A stretch of 64,000 nt of DNA from Sphagnum magellanicum (lineage: Eukaryota; Streptophyta; Sphagnopsida; Sphagnales; Sphagnaceae). The DNA is taken from NCBI GenBank assembly GCA_021904315.1, contig CM038910.1:23446256-23510255 (forward strand), written 5' to 3'. The stretch's first letter is position 1. Each line of letters begins with the position of its first letter. The translations under genes were made by a program, and so were the position numbers. The notes beneath the pieces are model-generated. The model searched no databases and was not told where the DNA came from. It saw only the letters and a list, made by a program, of their open reading frames with translations. Of this stretch, positions 46,910 through 64,000 are shown one piece after another.

Positions 46910-49900
46910 GGATGAAAATTTTTAAAATTTTCAAAATTTCATGTCATTAGGACATGTTCAGGACATGGGTTAGGGCATGAAAATAACAATGTCCTTAGGA
47001 CTTGGGTTGGTTATGAAAATAGGATAAATCAGCTATCCATCAACTTGAAACATATTTTTTCTATCAAACAAAAACTAAAAATCACATAACTCCAATACAT
47101 ACCCCAATCTTGTAGGGAGAATTTAGTCCATGTAGTGTATCCATGTTTTTCCCCAACCAAAATACATTTATATTCTTCAATGTCTAATCCATGTCATCAA
47201 CCCTCAAAACTTCAGATAACACACCTTTCTTTTGAGCTCCTTGTAACACATGGTTCAACATATAAAATCCTTCAAACCCATCCACAAGGTTCTACAAATT
47301 TAGGAGAAAATCTTGTAATCCGCTACATGTTTCATAATCCGAGCATGAAGAATTTTTCAACATATATCTAGCACAAATAGAAAATTGGATCCTATTCAAC
47401 CCTTACTAATTTCTAGATCTAATTTTTCCATAATAAAGCACATTTTTTTGTCTCATACCATAAAGCACAGTCATCAAATCACGTATACTCCTTCTTTGTT
47501 TTCCACTTGATCACCAAACCATAGAGTTGTTTTGACAAATGTATTGATTTTGCTAAAGTAACAAAAATTTAGAAGTCAAAGCCATTCATATGAAGATGAT
47601 GCAAGCAAAAGTAAAAAACAAAAGAGGAGCTAGAAGGATCAATAAAAAATATTCAAATCACCTTGTGTTTGGTTATAGTAGGTTGTGTCCAAAGACACTA
47701 AAGTGTCTTTCAATACTAACTTCAAAACAAATGGGCCACACAAATGCAAAATAGGTGTATAAGGTAGACATTTGTCCTTTCCACCACTCCTATCACCAAC
47801 TGCTTGCCATCAATTCAATGCAAATACATAACAGAAAATCTTGAGTTTCACCATTATGGATGGTAAATAAAAACAAACGTAATGAACAAATTATAAAACT
47901 AGTTATTATTTATAGACTTTCTTACATGAGCTGAATTTGAAGTTGAAGGAAAAAATAAGGGGACTTGTCCAACAACCTATTGAACAACAAATAGTCCTCC
48001 ATGTCTCCTTATCACTCCACTTACTGAAGTTGGTTTCCCAAGATCTACAAATTGTTAATGTTGAGGGTCAACATATACCCTTACACAAAAGCATGCCCCC
48101 TTGTCTATAGTGATTCAAACACTTGGATCAAAGAACAAAACTCAATACCTTTCAAGTATAACACTTGAAATCTTCAAAAAATGTTTTGTACCATTAGTTG
48201 TAACAATAATACAATAATAACACACAAAACATACAATGGAAGATGATTGGATTAGATTTCTAAAGTAACAACTAACATTTGAAACATGACAAGGATTACT
48301 CATAATGTGTGACCATGAGGTCAAAAATCAATGTTATATTTGGTAACACCTATAGTTCATAAGCTCAATTACTAAACATTTGTAACCATCTTTACACCTC
48401 AACCAAAACATGCCCAATTACCAAAAATAAATAGAACTAGTATGGGAAGGTTTCATAAAAACAAAGTTGTATTAAAGACATGAAAAAAAACATTGCATAA
48501 ATTGTAATCTCTGTAAATGAATTGTTTCATATTTATATGCTACATGTGGGACCTTTGGCAAAGTTTCTCCACATTGTCTCAAAATGAATTTAAAAAATAA
48601 AATGAAGATAGTAGAAATTCACAACCTCTTTGACAAACACACAAAAAACTACCCCACACCACTTTGGATCATCATTTTTGAAACAACATTCCAATGTCAA
48701 AAATGCCTAATGCGCCCAAAATGGCATCCACGATGTAGTGTAGTAATACATCCCCTATATCACACAAGGCAACAAAAGAAAATGTCATGACAATCGATGC
48801 AAAAACTCCCAATAAAAACCCATCCAATGCAACTATCAAATGTAACAAATTTGTCAATATGACACATCATTAGAATTGGCCTTGCAGTTGTAATCATGGG
48901 GATATTATTTCCACCAATGATGAAGGGCAAACTGGGTTTTAAGTAGTGTATGTCAAATCCATGCCCTATTTTGAATGCATGAATTGTCACTTCTTCAATT
49001 ACAACATTTCCACATTCAAGTTTGTGTGCAATACTAAACACCTTTCATTCCACTCTCCCTTTTGATCATGTTTCAAAAAACCCATAAAACAAGTCAATAA
49101 CTATTCAACTTGTCCTTACCATGATAGGGAAACATAAACATGAAAATCATTAGGTTGAACCAAGGAGAGCACACAACAATTGAATTGATTATGCATGCTC
49201 TTGATGACCAACATAAAATCCATTTATTGTGGGAAGATTACAAAGCATCCATGATGTTTTGATACACATTATGATGCATGACACAAGGACTTTGCATTTT
49301 CATATCTAATGATAGTGTTATAGACTGTTCAAGCAAATGAAAATATAACATTATATTCAACTTTCTGCAGATAAGTTGTTGGCTCGATACCTTTCTCCAC
49401 GATCACTACAACTACCTCAAGAAAGGCATGAAACCCCAAAAAGGACATGTATGAAGTACTTTTGGACATGGTGGAAGCAAAGTTGTGTGTAAATGCTACT
49501 CTTGGCCAATGGTTACATTGAGTTTCTACACAGTCACATGAGACTTGCACCACAAAATGATGAAAAAATGTCATTTATAGTCAAGCCTTTCTATGTTTGT
49601 TACTTGTAACAATATTGAAAGGAAGAAACAACAAACCCATGATTCTTGTGCTCTTGTGTACTCATCATAATCGTTGTGCTATGCATTTTTTTTAATTTCT
49701 TCTTTTTTGTCTCTACAAGGAATATCTTTTTGTTCATCGCAAATAGCCATGAAAAACATGGATAAATAGCCAAAAACATCGCAAAGAAGAAAAAACAAAG
49801 AAATCCATAGTGAACTACAATTTGCACAAGAGTCTTTGAGAAAGAAACTTTGAAAAATTTGCCAAACAAACATTTAAAGAACAAAAACAAAATCTCCAAC

Positions 49901-52400
49901 AAACTTCACAAAATCCTTGATTCAGTTTCCTAACCAGGTCTCATATCCCATAACTAGATAGGTTTGGTTACAAACCAAAACTAGGACCAATAATTATAAC
50001 CCTCCAAACCATGTTTTCACACAACACTAATTCAAACCCCCTAAATCAAACCTTCTTTAATGGTGATTTTTTGTTAATGAAAAAAATCTAAAATGAAATT
50101 ATTTTGGGGAGTGTCAATTTCCATAAGTGAGAAAAACATATAGGAAAAAGTGCCAAATTTCTATACTTTGATTCCAATTAACAACAAGAAATATAAATGA
50201 ATGATCAAAATTGCATGCTTCATATTTGGCTTTAATGAGATTTGGTTAAATTTACACTCCTTAATAAAGAGTTTTTTGTTTTTTGATTTTGTGTTCTCAA
50301 AATTTTGCAATTGTTTTTCCAATGTTTATGCCCTAAAAAAACATTCATTGTTCCTAGGCATTTTTGCATTATGGTTAAAGGGATTGGAGAAATTGGAAAT
50401 TTTCGTTTTTTAAATGTAAATTCAAGAAACAATGCCCCCAAAAAATGGAAAAATTGCCAAAGGTTTCAAAATCTACAAAATTGAAAAAAAACAAAAACCA
50501 TTGTTCCTAAGTTTTAACTATTATCATTTTCTCCAATATGCATCTTATCCATCATCCAATGCACCCATGTGGATAATTATTAGATTTTTTTTTTCTTGTC
50601 TTTGCTTGAGGATTTCAAAGCTAATGTAGGAAATCTTTTTGTCTAGGATTTAGGAGTATGCTTTCTTTTTTTTTCCCTTTTTTGGGCGAATTTTTGCATT
50701 ATTGCTAAAAAAAATTGAATTTTTTTTGGAATTTAAAAATCTTAAAGCTTAAATTCGAAAATTTTGCTAAGTTTTTTGATAAAAATTGTAAAAGTTTCTA
50801 AAGCTCAAAATTAGAAAGGAAAAAAAATTCAGTTCTAAGTTTTGGAATCATTATATCTTAAAAGCATTGAAGACAAAAAAGTAAATAAATAAGTTAGCAT
50901 AGTGTTTGGATTTTGTTTGGGGGCATTAGAAGTTTGGTTCTAAGCCTATCAAAAATAGACATTTGTGAGTCACAAATGCCAAGAAAATATTTTGGTTGGG
51001 AGTTGGGCTCCTTTTGGCCCCTTGTAGGGGTAAAAAAAAAGAAGTAGCATTTTTTTTATTTTTTTAAGTGGCTACCTATTTTTGGAGTTGATGTCTACAA
51101 GTCAAGAATCCTTGCCAAGTCTCATATCCCATAACCAAATCTACTAAAAAATAATATTATAGCATTTGCTTAACTTGTTGAATATGATGTCATACCTCGT
51201 TCACTTCTTTTGTGGTTTAATATTATTAGTTAAAAAATACTTAAACCTTATAACTTATAATATTATAATGAATATTATAGATAATTCCATCGTAGGCTAT
51301 TTTTATAATAAGTTATTATAAATTATTATGTCCTTGAACCTACCTTATAACTTCCTAACATACCTAGGTAATAATATTAGGTACAAACATAACTTAGGGT
51401 GGAATAATTTATAATATTCATTAGAATTAGTTTGGTGTAGGTGATAAAAATACATTTAGGTTACAAAATATGTTGTGTGAATTTTAAGTCCCTTTTGCCA
51501 AATAAAAAAGTAATGTCAAGTGCATTTTTGGGTCTTTCTAATTGTGGTTGTCTCCTTACCAAGGATGTATAGTCTTTTTACCTTACTATAACTTAGTTTG
51601 TTAATTTTTAGATTCGATGATAATAGATGATTTATTTAACTATTAGGCATAATGCTTTGAATTTTGTTCAATGCATACAAAATGATACACCTATGGTTGC
51701 ATTATTTTTCTTTACATTCTCCAATAAGATCAACTCAATCCATATTTCAGACTTTTGTGACATTAGAATTGTCAACATAGGTAAGCAAACCTTGAGAACT
51801 TCTACACTTCGTATGTGGTTTGGAATTAAGATTTTTTTTTTATCAGTTTTACGGTTTCAAAAGCTTGGCAAAATTTTCAAAATCTTTAACATTTTTCCCT
51901 CAAATGTAAATTATGAAAACAACAATTTCCAATTTTTTCCAAATATTTTTGTTGCCAAGTGACAAAAATTCACCAATTTTTTCTATTGTTTGGAATATAC
52001 ATATGCACCTACTAAATACATCCATTTTTATACCCCAAATGTATGATTTAACTAACATGGGAATGCATGACCCAATTAACCTAAAAAAGAGTCAAGGTAT
52101 TTAACATGGTTATCCCAATAATTTAAAGTTCTCAGGATCTAACGTTGGGCCCAATGGTTAAGGTATATTTAAGAAACATTGTTAAGAGTGGTTTAAGGGG
52201 TTGAGGATTTAATTTAATTTAATTTAATTTTTGAAATTAAGATTTTATGATTTCTTTTAAGGTTTAGGGGCTAATTATTTTGAATTTGAAGTTTTGTTGT
52301 TGCTTGGATTTGGAGTTTAAGGGGTCTAGAGGGTTAAGGTTTTAGGGGTTTAAAGTTAAAGTTTGATGATTTAGGGTTTTAGTGATTTGAAGTTTAACCT
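46910..52400. other. Gene-poor AT-rich DNA
   Basis: No gene recognised. Minus-strand frames at 48760-49041 (93 residues), 49329-49574 (81) and 49600-49902 (100), and a plus-strand frame at 51627-51962 (111), have no motif I can name and lie in low-complexity sequence. Poly-A/T rich blocks at 50.6-51.1 kb; a short (AATTT)n tract near 52207-52232. Possible remains of old transposons. Confidence 0.45.
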
Positions 52401-52489
52401 TCAAAAAGTAAGTTTAAGGTTTAAAATTAAATTACACCAATCCTATAATTCACATCGACCATTGTTCCATGCCAACAACACATGTGTAT

Positions 52490-52860
52490 TTCAAATGAGC
52501 ATGCTCATTCATTTATTCGACACAAATTTAAATTTGACATGCATATGTCAACATATGAACATTAATTTGTTCATTCAACATGTATTTTACTTCCATATTC
52601 ATTTGACATCTCAATGCCAAAAATGATAATAATGTCCATTCAACATTTGGAAACTTATGCAACATGCTTATGTTGATTTGTAAATGTGAATGTTGAATGA
52701 AAAAATTGTGAATCAACATGTGCAAGCTAATTGAACATGCTTATGTCATTTGCACATGTGAATGTCTAATGTTCAAATTGTTCATTCAACATGGATTTTT
52801 TTCCATGTTATTTCAACATGAGTGCATGAGATGTCAAATGCACATGTCGAATGAACACCC
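52490..52860. repeat. Dispersed relative of the 43-bp minisatellite
   Basis: CATTCAACATG, CATTTGACAT and their complements (CATGTTGAATG-like) recur irregularly across about 370 bases. The vocabulary is the same as in the array at 46.5-46.9 kb but without regular spacing, suggesting an older or shuffled copy. Confidence 0.6.
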
Positions 52861-53869
52861 TTTATGTATCTATGTTTGAGAACTAAATGCTTCATGTACT
52901 TTTAAAGTATTGATACTTAGGCAAGGTAATGGAATATACCCAAAGTAGGTCTTCAAAAGTCTATTATTTATTATAAGTAGCATGAGTTTTTCAACAAGCT
53001 TGTAGAAACTTCTAAACGAATATGATCAATATTAGATTTTATGTTAACATAAATTAAGGTGGTTGTTGCATAATGGAAATTTCTAGTGGAAAGGAAAAAC
53101 TTATTTTCACATAGATAAAAGGGCTCAAGCTTTCACTTTGGTCCCACTTTTCTCCATAGTTCAAATGATTTTGAAATTGTGTTATTGATTATTTGTGTGT
53201 ATTGAGGCTATTGGAATGTAAAGCATCACCTTAATATTCTCATTCTAGGCATTGAAATCACAAACACACATCCCTTAAACACAAACCAAATTGCAAAAAC
53301 TTTCTTAATAAAATAATTGTTATGTGATAGGAAGCATCTTTTTAAAACTCTATTAAACATCACTTCAACCACCCTAAACATGAAATGGAAATTCAAGGTT
53401 CTACTTGATATTCAAAAGTAAATTCAAAAATAGTTATTTATATGCGAAAAGAAGTGATATTATGTTACTCCAAAATGTCCATTACACATGAACATGCATC
53501 ATTTCAACAACCTTAACCATGATAAGGAAAACTTGAAACTCCTATTCTAAGTTTAAATAACACAAACTTAACATTTGTATCCCAAAGGAAGTGAATGTGT
53601 TGTTATTCCAAAATGCATTTATGCGTATATGCATTGATGTCAACAATTGGAAACATTTCAAATAATAGCACATAACCCAAGTATTGATTTGATGTTATTC
53701 CAAAATGCTTATTACACATAAATAGACATTAATCTCAACAACCCTAAACAAAATCATATTTGGGTTTTGTGTTGGTACGCACTACCAATGACAATCAACT
53801 AATAAATTTAAGAAAAAAAATTGATTTTGTGACAATTAAGTTCCATTTGAATGAAAATATTGAATGACA

Positions 53870-54030
53870 TTTGCATGCAACTTGAATTGAATTGAATTCA
53901 AATACATTGAATGGAGTATGAATTCAATTGAATCTTAATAAAATTGAATTTCAAATTCAATCAATTTAAATTTAACAATTGGATTAAATTTCAATTGAAT
54001 TCAAATTCAAATTGAAAAAAAATGGGGTGC
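53870..54030. repeat. AATTGAATTC-type low-complexity tract
   Basis: Degenerate repeats of AATTGAATTC/AAATTCAAATT, largely self-complementary. The 52.9-54.8 kb DNA around it is AT-rich and otherwise featureless. Confidence 0.7.
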
Positions 54031-54832
54031 AAATTGAGGGAAAAAGGTATTGAAAATTTGTTCATGAATATGCAGTTGAAGTTCTTGTTTAAAATGAAGT
54101 CACAAATCCAAAAGGACAGATTTCCATGTCTCTTTACCTAGGGATGGGCTAAATAGATTATGGTTTGAAATTGTCCAAATGACAATTTATGACTTATGAA
54201 ACTTAAAGTTGCCCTACTAAATCCAAGTCCAATGAATCATGCTCATTAGAATTACAATGAAAAATAACTTTAAAAATCAATATGATGTCATTTCAAAATG
54301 TTCATTACATATAAACAATCAATCTTTACAATCCTAAACATTATTATTTCAATGAAATTTTAAAAAAAAAAACACTCATTACACATAAACACACATTGAA
54401 TTCATCAAATCTAAAATTATTACAATCAAAATTGATATTCTATTTTAGGCTATAAAACATCACAAATTTTGACCAAAAAAAAAATTCAAAATGAAATGAT
54501 TTTGGAGGGTTTTACTTGTCAAAATTTCTATATTTAGTTTTAAATGTGTAGCCATATATGTAGTCTAAAATTGATTAAAGATTTATACTCCATATTAGGT
54601 TTAGAGCTTCAATTTGACTAAATCTTTGTAAAGATGGTCATCATTTTTTTCTACATCTTCCTATGGATGATTGCCACTTTAGCTACATTTAAAGAGTCCC
54701 TAAAAAAAACATTGATTTAAAAATGTCACAAACTCCACCACTCAAAACTCACAAGAAAGAAAATAACATTACCACATCATATAGGTAGGTACTAGGTACC
54801 CATTCCACAAGGTTCTAAATCTAACCTAATAA

Positions 54833-55050
54833 TGGTGCATTCACACTTGATGTTAAATCAATGTTAAACCTAAAGCTAGGTGACATCCTAGGTGGCACCC
54901 AATGTTAAATGGGCTATAGCTTAATGTTAAGTGAATGTTAGGTTAACATAAAATCTTATTGATAATTAAGCAAGTTTTAAGTCTTAAATGACTAGTATGG
55001 TGATAAGGGACTCAACACTAGAGTCCCTAACACCAAGTGTGAATGCACTT
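54833..55050. mobile_element. MITE (218 bp) with terminal inverted repeats and TAA target duplication
   Basis: The left end GGTGCATTCACACTTGATGT and the complement of the right end AGTGCATTCACACTTGGTGT agree over about 20 bases with one or two mismatches. Flanking TAA is present at 54830-54832 and 55051-55053. There is no coding capacity. The 3-bp TWA-type duplication fits PIF/Harbinger-type MITEs, and a dead Harbinger element occurs in this same window, though the terminal sequences could not be linked. The MITE lies about 0.1 kb before a promoter-like region of the UKL gene. Confidence 0.8.
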
Positions 55051-55179
55051 TAAGTAAGCCCTGACCCCGGCAAACCCCCATCCACCCACCAACATTTTCA
55101 TCCACTTTAAAATGGATGTAAAACATTATGACCAATAGAAAAAAAGGGTTAATTTATTCCTCTTATTTCCCCCATCCCC

Positions 55180-55921
55180 ACAGTCTATGGTTCAATCCCT
55201 TCTTCTTCTTCTTCATCAAGATTGTGGTTTCCAGTTGAATTTGGTGCTGGAATTTTGTAGAAAAGACGATGAATTTTGTGTGTGTGTGAGAGAGAGAGAG
55301 AGAGAAAACAGATTTGGAGCAGATTTTGTGAAGGGAAAAAGGTTTGGTTGTGAAATGTGAGCGACCCATACATCCAAAAGGTTGTGTAGGTACTAGGCAG
55401 GCGGTGGAAGCGTCTCCTCTCCTTGATGAGCGAGAGAGAGAGTGCCTGAGAGATTTGATTTGAGAAATTGGTTTGCTTGACTTCGCAACGCCGGCTTCAG
55501 ATCCCTCAACTCAAAGCGGATTTTTGTTTGTGGGTGGTGCTCTTTTTTGGCCAGAAAAAAAATTTGGGGAACAAATAAAAGTAAGTCCTTCTTGTCTTGA
55601 GTCTTGTCTTGTCTTGTCTTGTCTTTCCTGAGCACCAACCCACCCACGTACCCATCCACGCACCCCCCACTTCAAACTCTGATAAACTACGCTCCATTTC
55701 TGTTTTGATTTGGGAGATTTCTGATTTTTTTCTGGATGAAAACTTCGGATGGTTTGAAGAAGTTTCTGGATGCAAAAATTTCAGATGTGTGAAGAAGTTT
55801 CTGGGAGCAAATTTTTAGATGTGTTTCTACATGGGTTTCCAAGGATTTCCCAATTCAAAAAATGGGTCTTCAATCATTTTCAAGGTTTTGAAGGGTTTGC
55901 TTGCTCGCATGCATTTTGCAA

Positions 55922-55952
<31 letters not shown>

Positions 55953-57134
55953 TCTTCTTCTTCTTCTTCTTGGTTTTGATTGAAGGTGATTTCCATTATG
56001 GGATCTGTGTTTGAAGAAGATGTTGTTGCAGTTGCATTGGGAGGAAAAATGGTGATGAAGAAAATTGTACCAATGATACAACTCAAATGGGCATCTTGTG
56101 GAAACTATTTGGATAATAAAACTACCACCACCAACCCCCACATACTAAAAAGTACCTGAAGCAAAATGTAGGTTGCAGAGAGCTATGCCCCTTGAAACTG
56201 AAAGAGTCATGTGTTGGCATGTGGTGCCATGTGGTGTTGTAACCTGATGATGGATGATGGCATTGAAAGGGGATGGCTCGATTGATTGATTGATTGGTGT
56301 CCTAGTTTTATGACCAGATTTGGGTTGTTGGTTGAGTGGAAGAGGACTGACGGGTGGTAGTGTATGTGTATGATTTTGTGAGAGGAAATTGGTAAACTGA
56401 CAGATTTCTGGAAAAACCCTAACTCATGGATATCTTTTTGCTCACTCACCCTCACAAAAAAAGTCAAGAAGCTGTGATTTACTGAACATCTTCACTGGAG
56501 ATAATACACAAGCATCTACAAGCGTTCTGAATATTGAAACTAAGTACAGATACATGCTGTGATGATAATAGCATAACCCTAAGAGGGCAATGTGTTGTTT
56601 TGATTGTTTTGTGGGTCTGGGTGCAGCTGCATTAAAAGTGAGTGTAGAAATATGAGAAAAAGAATGTATGACATTGTTGGTGCAAGGAAGGTGGTGTGTG
56701 CTCTTAAAAAAAACTGATACTGGATATGGTATTCAATACATAGCACCAGAGGCCATGATATGACAAGAGTTGGCAAGGGCAGGCTAGTAAGTACTGAAGC
56801 TGGCCTAGTAGTGGAAGGCCAACCAAATGTGCATGTGACAAGAGAAGGTGGATGGATGGCCACAACAAGAAACCGTCTTGTGCACCAGAGTCACCCAATG
56901 CATTCTTGTTTTGATTGGCGAGGTCAACATTGATTGCCTGTTCGTATCATAAATCTCTAACAAAAGGAATTTTATTTATGGCTTCAAAAATTGATAATCT
57001 GAAATAGTATTTGTCATTGTTCACAGTGTTGTAATGAAGACAATGATGGAAATGTACCGATGCTATGAAGTGCAATTTTATTTTTTTCTAGAGATTGTGC
57101 ACAAGGTTTTTGCTGAAAAGTTGATTCAAACAAT
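55180..57134 (+). promoter_or_regulatory. Probable promoter/5' leader of the UKL gene with microsatellites
   Basis: Contains (GT)n(GA)n at about 55277-55305, (TCTTG)n at about 55590-55626 and (AGT)n(TCT)n at about 55923-55971. A strong donor-like AAAAGTAAGT near 55580 and a pyrimidine-tract acceptor TTTTTTTCTAG ending at 57091 could bound a 1.5-kb intron in the 5' UTR, leaving 43 leader bases before the start codon. No minus- or plus-strand gene recognised inside. The leader intron is inference. Confidence 0.45.
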
Positions 57135-62001
<4,867 letters not shown>

Positions 62002-62178
62002 CTATCACAGAGGTAGGTACAAAAGGGTATTGTTCATGTTTGGTGCAAAGGGGCTCGTAGCACCATCATTCACATGACACAGTTTATCCACTCTATTCAA
62101 GTAATGTAGTTTCTACCTACGAAGTGCCACCTGACATTCTGACTTGCGTATGACTGTTGTTGCTTCAGGAGTTGACAC

Positions 62179-62415
62179 AGAAACTCAGGATGCTGATTTT
62201 TATGCATAATTGGTTTGGCCTAAGTTTTTTGAGCAGATTATATTATGTTGTTGCTTCTGGAAGAGTGACAGAAACTCAGGATGCTGATTTTTATGCATAA
62301 TTGGTTTGGCCTAAGTTTTTTGAGCAGATTATATTATGTTGTTGCTTCTGGAAGAGTGACAGAAACTCAGGATGCTGATTTTTATGTATAATTTTTTGAG
62401 CAGATTATATTATGG
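62179..62415. repeat. 91-bp tandem repeat, about 2.6 units, in the UKL 3' region
   Basis: AGAAACTCAGGATGCTGATT starts at 62179, 62270 and 62361, exactly 91 bases apart. Units 1 and 2 are nearly identical; the third is truncated and lacks an internal GGTTTGGCC-containing block. It lies 178 bases after the stop codon, probably in the 3' UTR. Confidence 0.95.
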
Positions 62416-62664
62416 AATCTTATCTATGCCTAAAATTGTTAGGAGGAGCTGAACAGCGCTGGTGTGGCAGAAAACTGCAACTTTTCACTGGCCTTCATGA
62501 TGAAGGTGATGATAAATGGTCTGATATGGTGGGAGTGATCATTGTAAACTTTTTTTCAAAACCAGCCAGGTTTTAATGCCCTCAGGGTGAGGCTTTACCC
62601 TACCCATGATAGGCTTCCAATAGATGGCACATTGGTTCAATCTGTCCACGTTTCAATGCACTCT

Positions 62665-62760
62665 TGCCATGTTCTGATCCATCTCGATATTGATTTTCAC
62701 TCTGGCCATGTTCTGATTCATCTCAATATTGATTTTCACTCTAGCACTGTTCTGATTGAT
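62665..62760. repeat. 39-bp tandem repeat
   Basis: Two full units and one partial unit of GCCATGTTCTGATYCATCTC followed by RATATTGATTTTCACTCT. Confidence 0.88.
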
Positions 62761-62769
62761 GTAATTCAC

Positions 62770-63700
62770 AAATGGAAATGACCCAAAATGTGGGAAATCT
62801 GGGGGCAAAATTTGAGTGGGAACAAATGGCCAAACCCTTTGATCTGGTTATGACCATTAGAAAGTGTACACCAGAGTTGTATTGTCCCAGGCTTTAAAGA
62901 GAACCTTGGATCCCTGACTCCATTTCCAATTTGTAGCTGAGAACCAGCCAAATCTGGTATCGGCAGTCTCAACTAATGTTGTGTGCAGAAATGTAAATCA
63001 TGTGTAAAATGGTCATATATAACCAACACTGGTTTCAATGGTTTCAACTACTGTTGTGAGTGAAGCAAAAATCACAGTGGAATAGTTAACTTCTCAAATC
63101 AATTCAAGGCTCCCATCTGATTGGCCATATCGGTTTTTCTTCATTCCTAAGCATAAACCAGTTCCATAGACATAGCAAGGATCTTTGGGTGTGTACTTCA
63201 GAGCTACAGCTTTGATCAACAGTAAGCCCTGGGTTTGCCTAGAAAACCATTCTGTGAACTCCAGAATTACAAACAGGTTAACACCAAACCTACAAGACTG
63301 AACATACAATATTGAGAACTCTCTGATACCAAGATTCAGAGCCTTCTGAATCCTCATCAATGTTTCAAGAGTTCAAATTCTCCAAATTCTCCAGGCTTTC
63401 TGTAATTTCAGTGGATTTCCATATTGAGAAAAAAAGAAGTTTCCTGTAGCTAAAGTTGCTTCGTGTAAAACATCACTAGTCTTCTTTCTAATCATGCATT
63501 AATGGTGGAATGGAATTCCAGAACACTGATGACAGGGAAAAGATTGAAAAGATACAGATGAGGTTATTGTACAAAATCTTAGAAATGGAATGATTCTAGT
63601 GGAACACTGAAAGAAATATGAATAATCTACCAGAGATGTACAAAATCATCAAGATCCAGAGTTTGTTGGGTCCCAACTAGAAGACTACATAATACCAGGT
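62770..63700. other. Intergenic, between two gene ends
   Basis: No gene recognised. A minus-strand frame at 63094-63360 (88 residues) has no known motif and may be 3' UTR of the minus-strand locus that follows. Confidence 0.45.
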
Positions 63701-63706
63701 TCAGCA

Positions 63707-63876
63707 TTAGATGAGTTCAGGGTTAAGGGAAGATAAGTGTGTGGAGGGATAGTTGGTAAATAGAGCATATTGGTATACCAAGTGTGGAATGGATGGTGCA
63801 AATAATTGTGGCTCCACTTCCAAAAGTCTCTTCAACATTTCTGCATTCTCTTCTATTGTGCTCAAGATGATTTTCC
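63707..63876 (-). CDS. Possible terminal exon of a minus-strand gene, partial
   Basis: On the minus strand an acceptor-like GGTCATGCAG precedes an open segment from 63876 to the stop at 63707: KIILSTIEENAEMLKRLLEV, then EPQLFAPSIPHLVYQYALF. It has an amphipathic, helix-like composition. It is isolated because the rest would lie beyond the window edge. I do not recognise the family. The frame remains open back to 63940, so it could also be chance. Confidence 0.3.
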
Positions 63877-64000
63877 CTGCATGACCAACACTCACATAGT
63901 TAGAATCTTGCACGAGACAAACACATTTGGGGAAGAGCAAAGGTTGTCATTGATAACTCACTTGCATGCAGGACTATAGGGCAAGCACTCTGACACTATT

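Overview
The window looks like nuclear DNA from a plant (streptophyte) with a large, repeat-rich genome. The coding genes are split by GT-AG introns (one is GC-AG). Their products match plant versions of three families: a bifunctional uridine kinase/UPRT-like protein, an organellar two-domain GTPase of the Der/EngA family, and a long tafazzin-like acyltransferase. The rest is AT-rich and dominated by decayed transposable elements and minisatellites. I cannot fix the lineage; a bryophyte, lycophyte, fern, streptophyte alga or other large-genome plant would all fit. Nothing suggests bacterial, organellar or viral DNA.

Layout. 0-3.5 kb: AT-rich DNA with one long foldback and a TTCCCATCAA-type minisatellite. 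3.5-10.3 kb: a minus-strand LINE retrotransposon with ORF1 and an endonuclease/reverse transcriptase/zinc-knuckle ORF2. A textbook solo LTR (6370-7188; TG...CA ends; 5-bp target duplication CAGGT) sits inside its RT domain. 10.6-13.8 kb: a duplicated leader module, an array of degenerate GAA/TTC-type hairpins and a broken C2H2 zinc-finger gene. 14.1-17.2 kb: several tandem repeat families. 17.9-20.0 kb: a dead PIF/Harbinger transposon with a Myb/SANT ORF on plus and a DDE transposase on minus. 27.2-29.1 kb: a dead MULE/SWIM-type transposase on minus. 31.2-35.1 kb: tafazzin-like gene, 8 exons. 37.5-39.6 kb: intronless Der-type GTPase. 40.9-43.4 kb: exon-like pieces of an unidentified gene. 44-55 kb: gene-poor, with a 43-bp palindromic minisatellite and a MITE. 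57.1-62.0 kb: UKL gene, 14 exons. 63.7-63.9 kb: a possible terminal exon of a minus-strand gene that leaves the window.

The three housekeeping genes share the plus strand in the right half but belong to unrelated pathways: membrane phospholipid acylation, organelle ribosome assembly and pyrimidine salvage. Their adjacency looks incidental. I found no defence system, biosynthetic cluster or CRISPR array. The least explained material is the set of self-complementary tandem arrays (10.85-12.2 kb and 46.5-46.9 kb) and the unidentified exon cluster at 40.9-43.4 kb.
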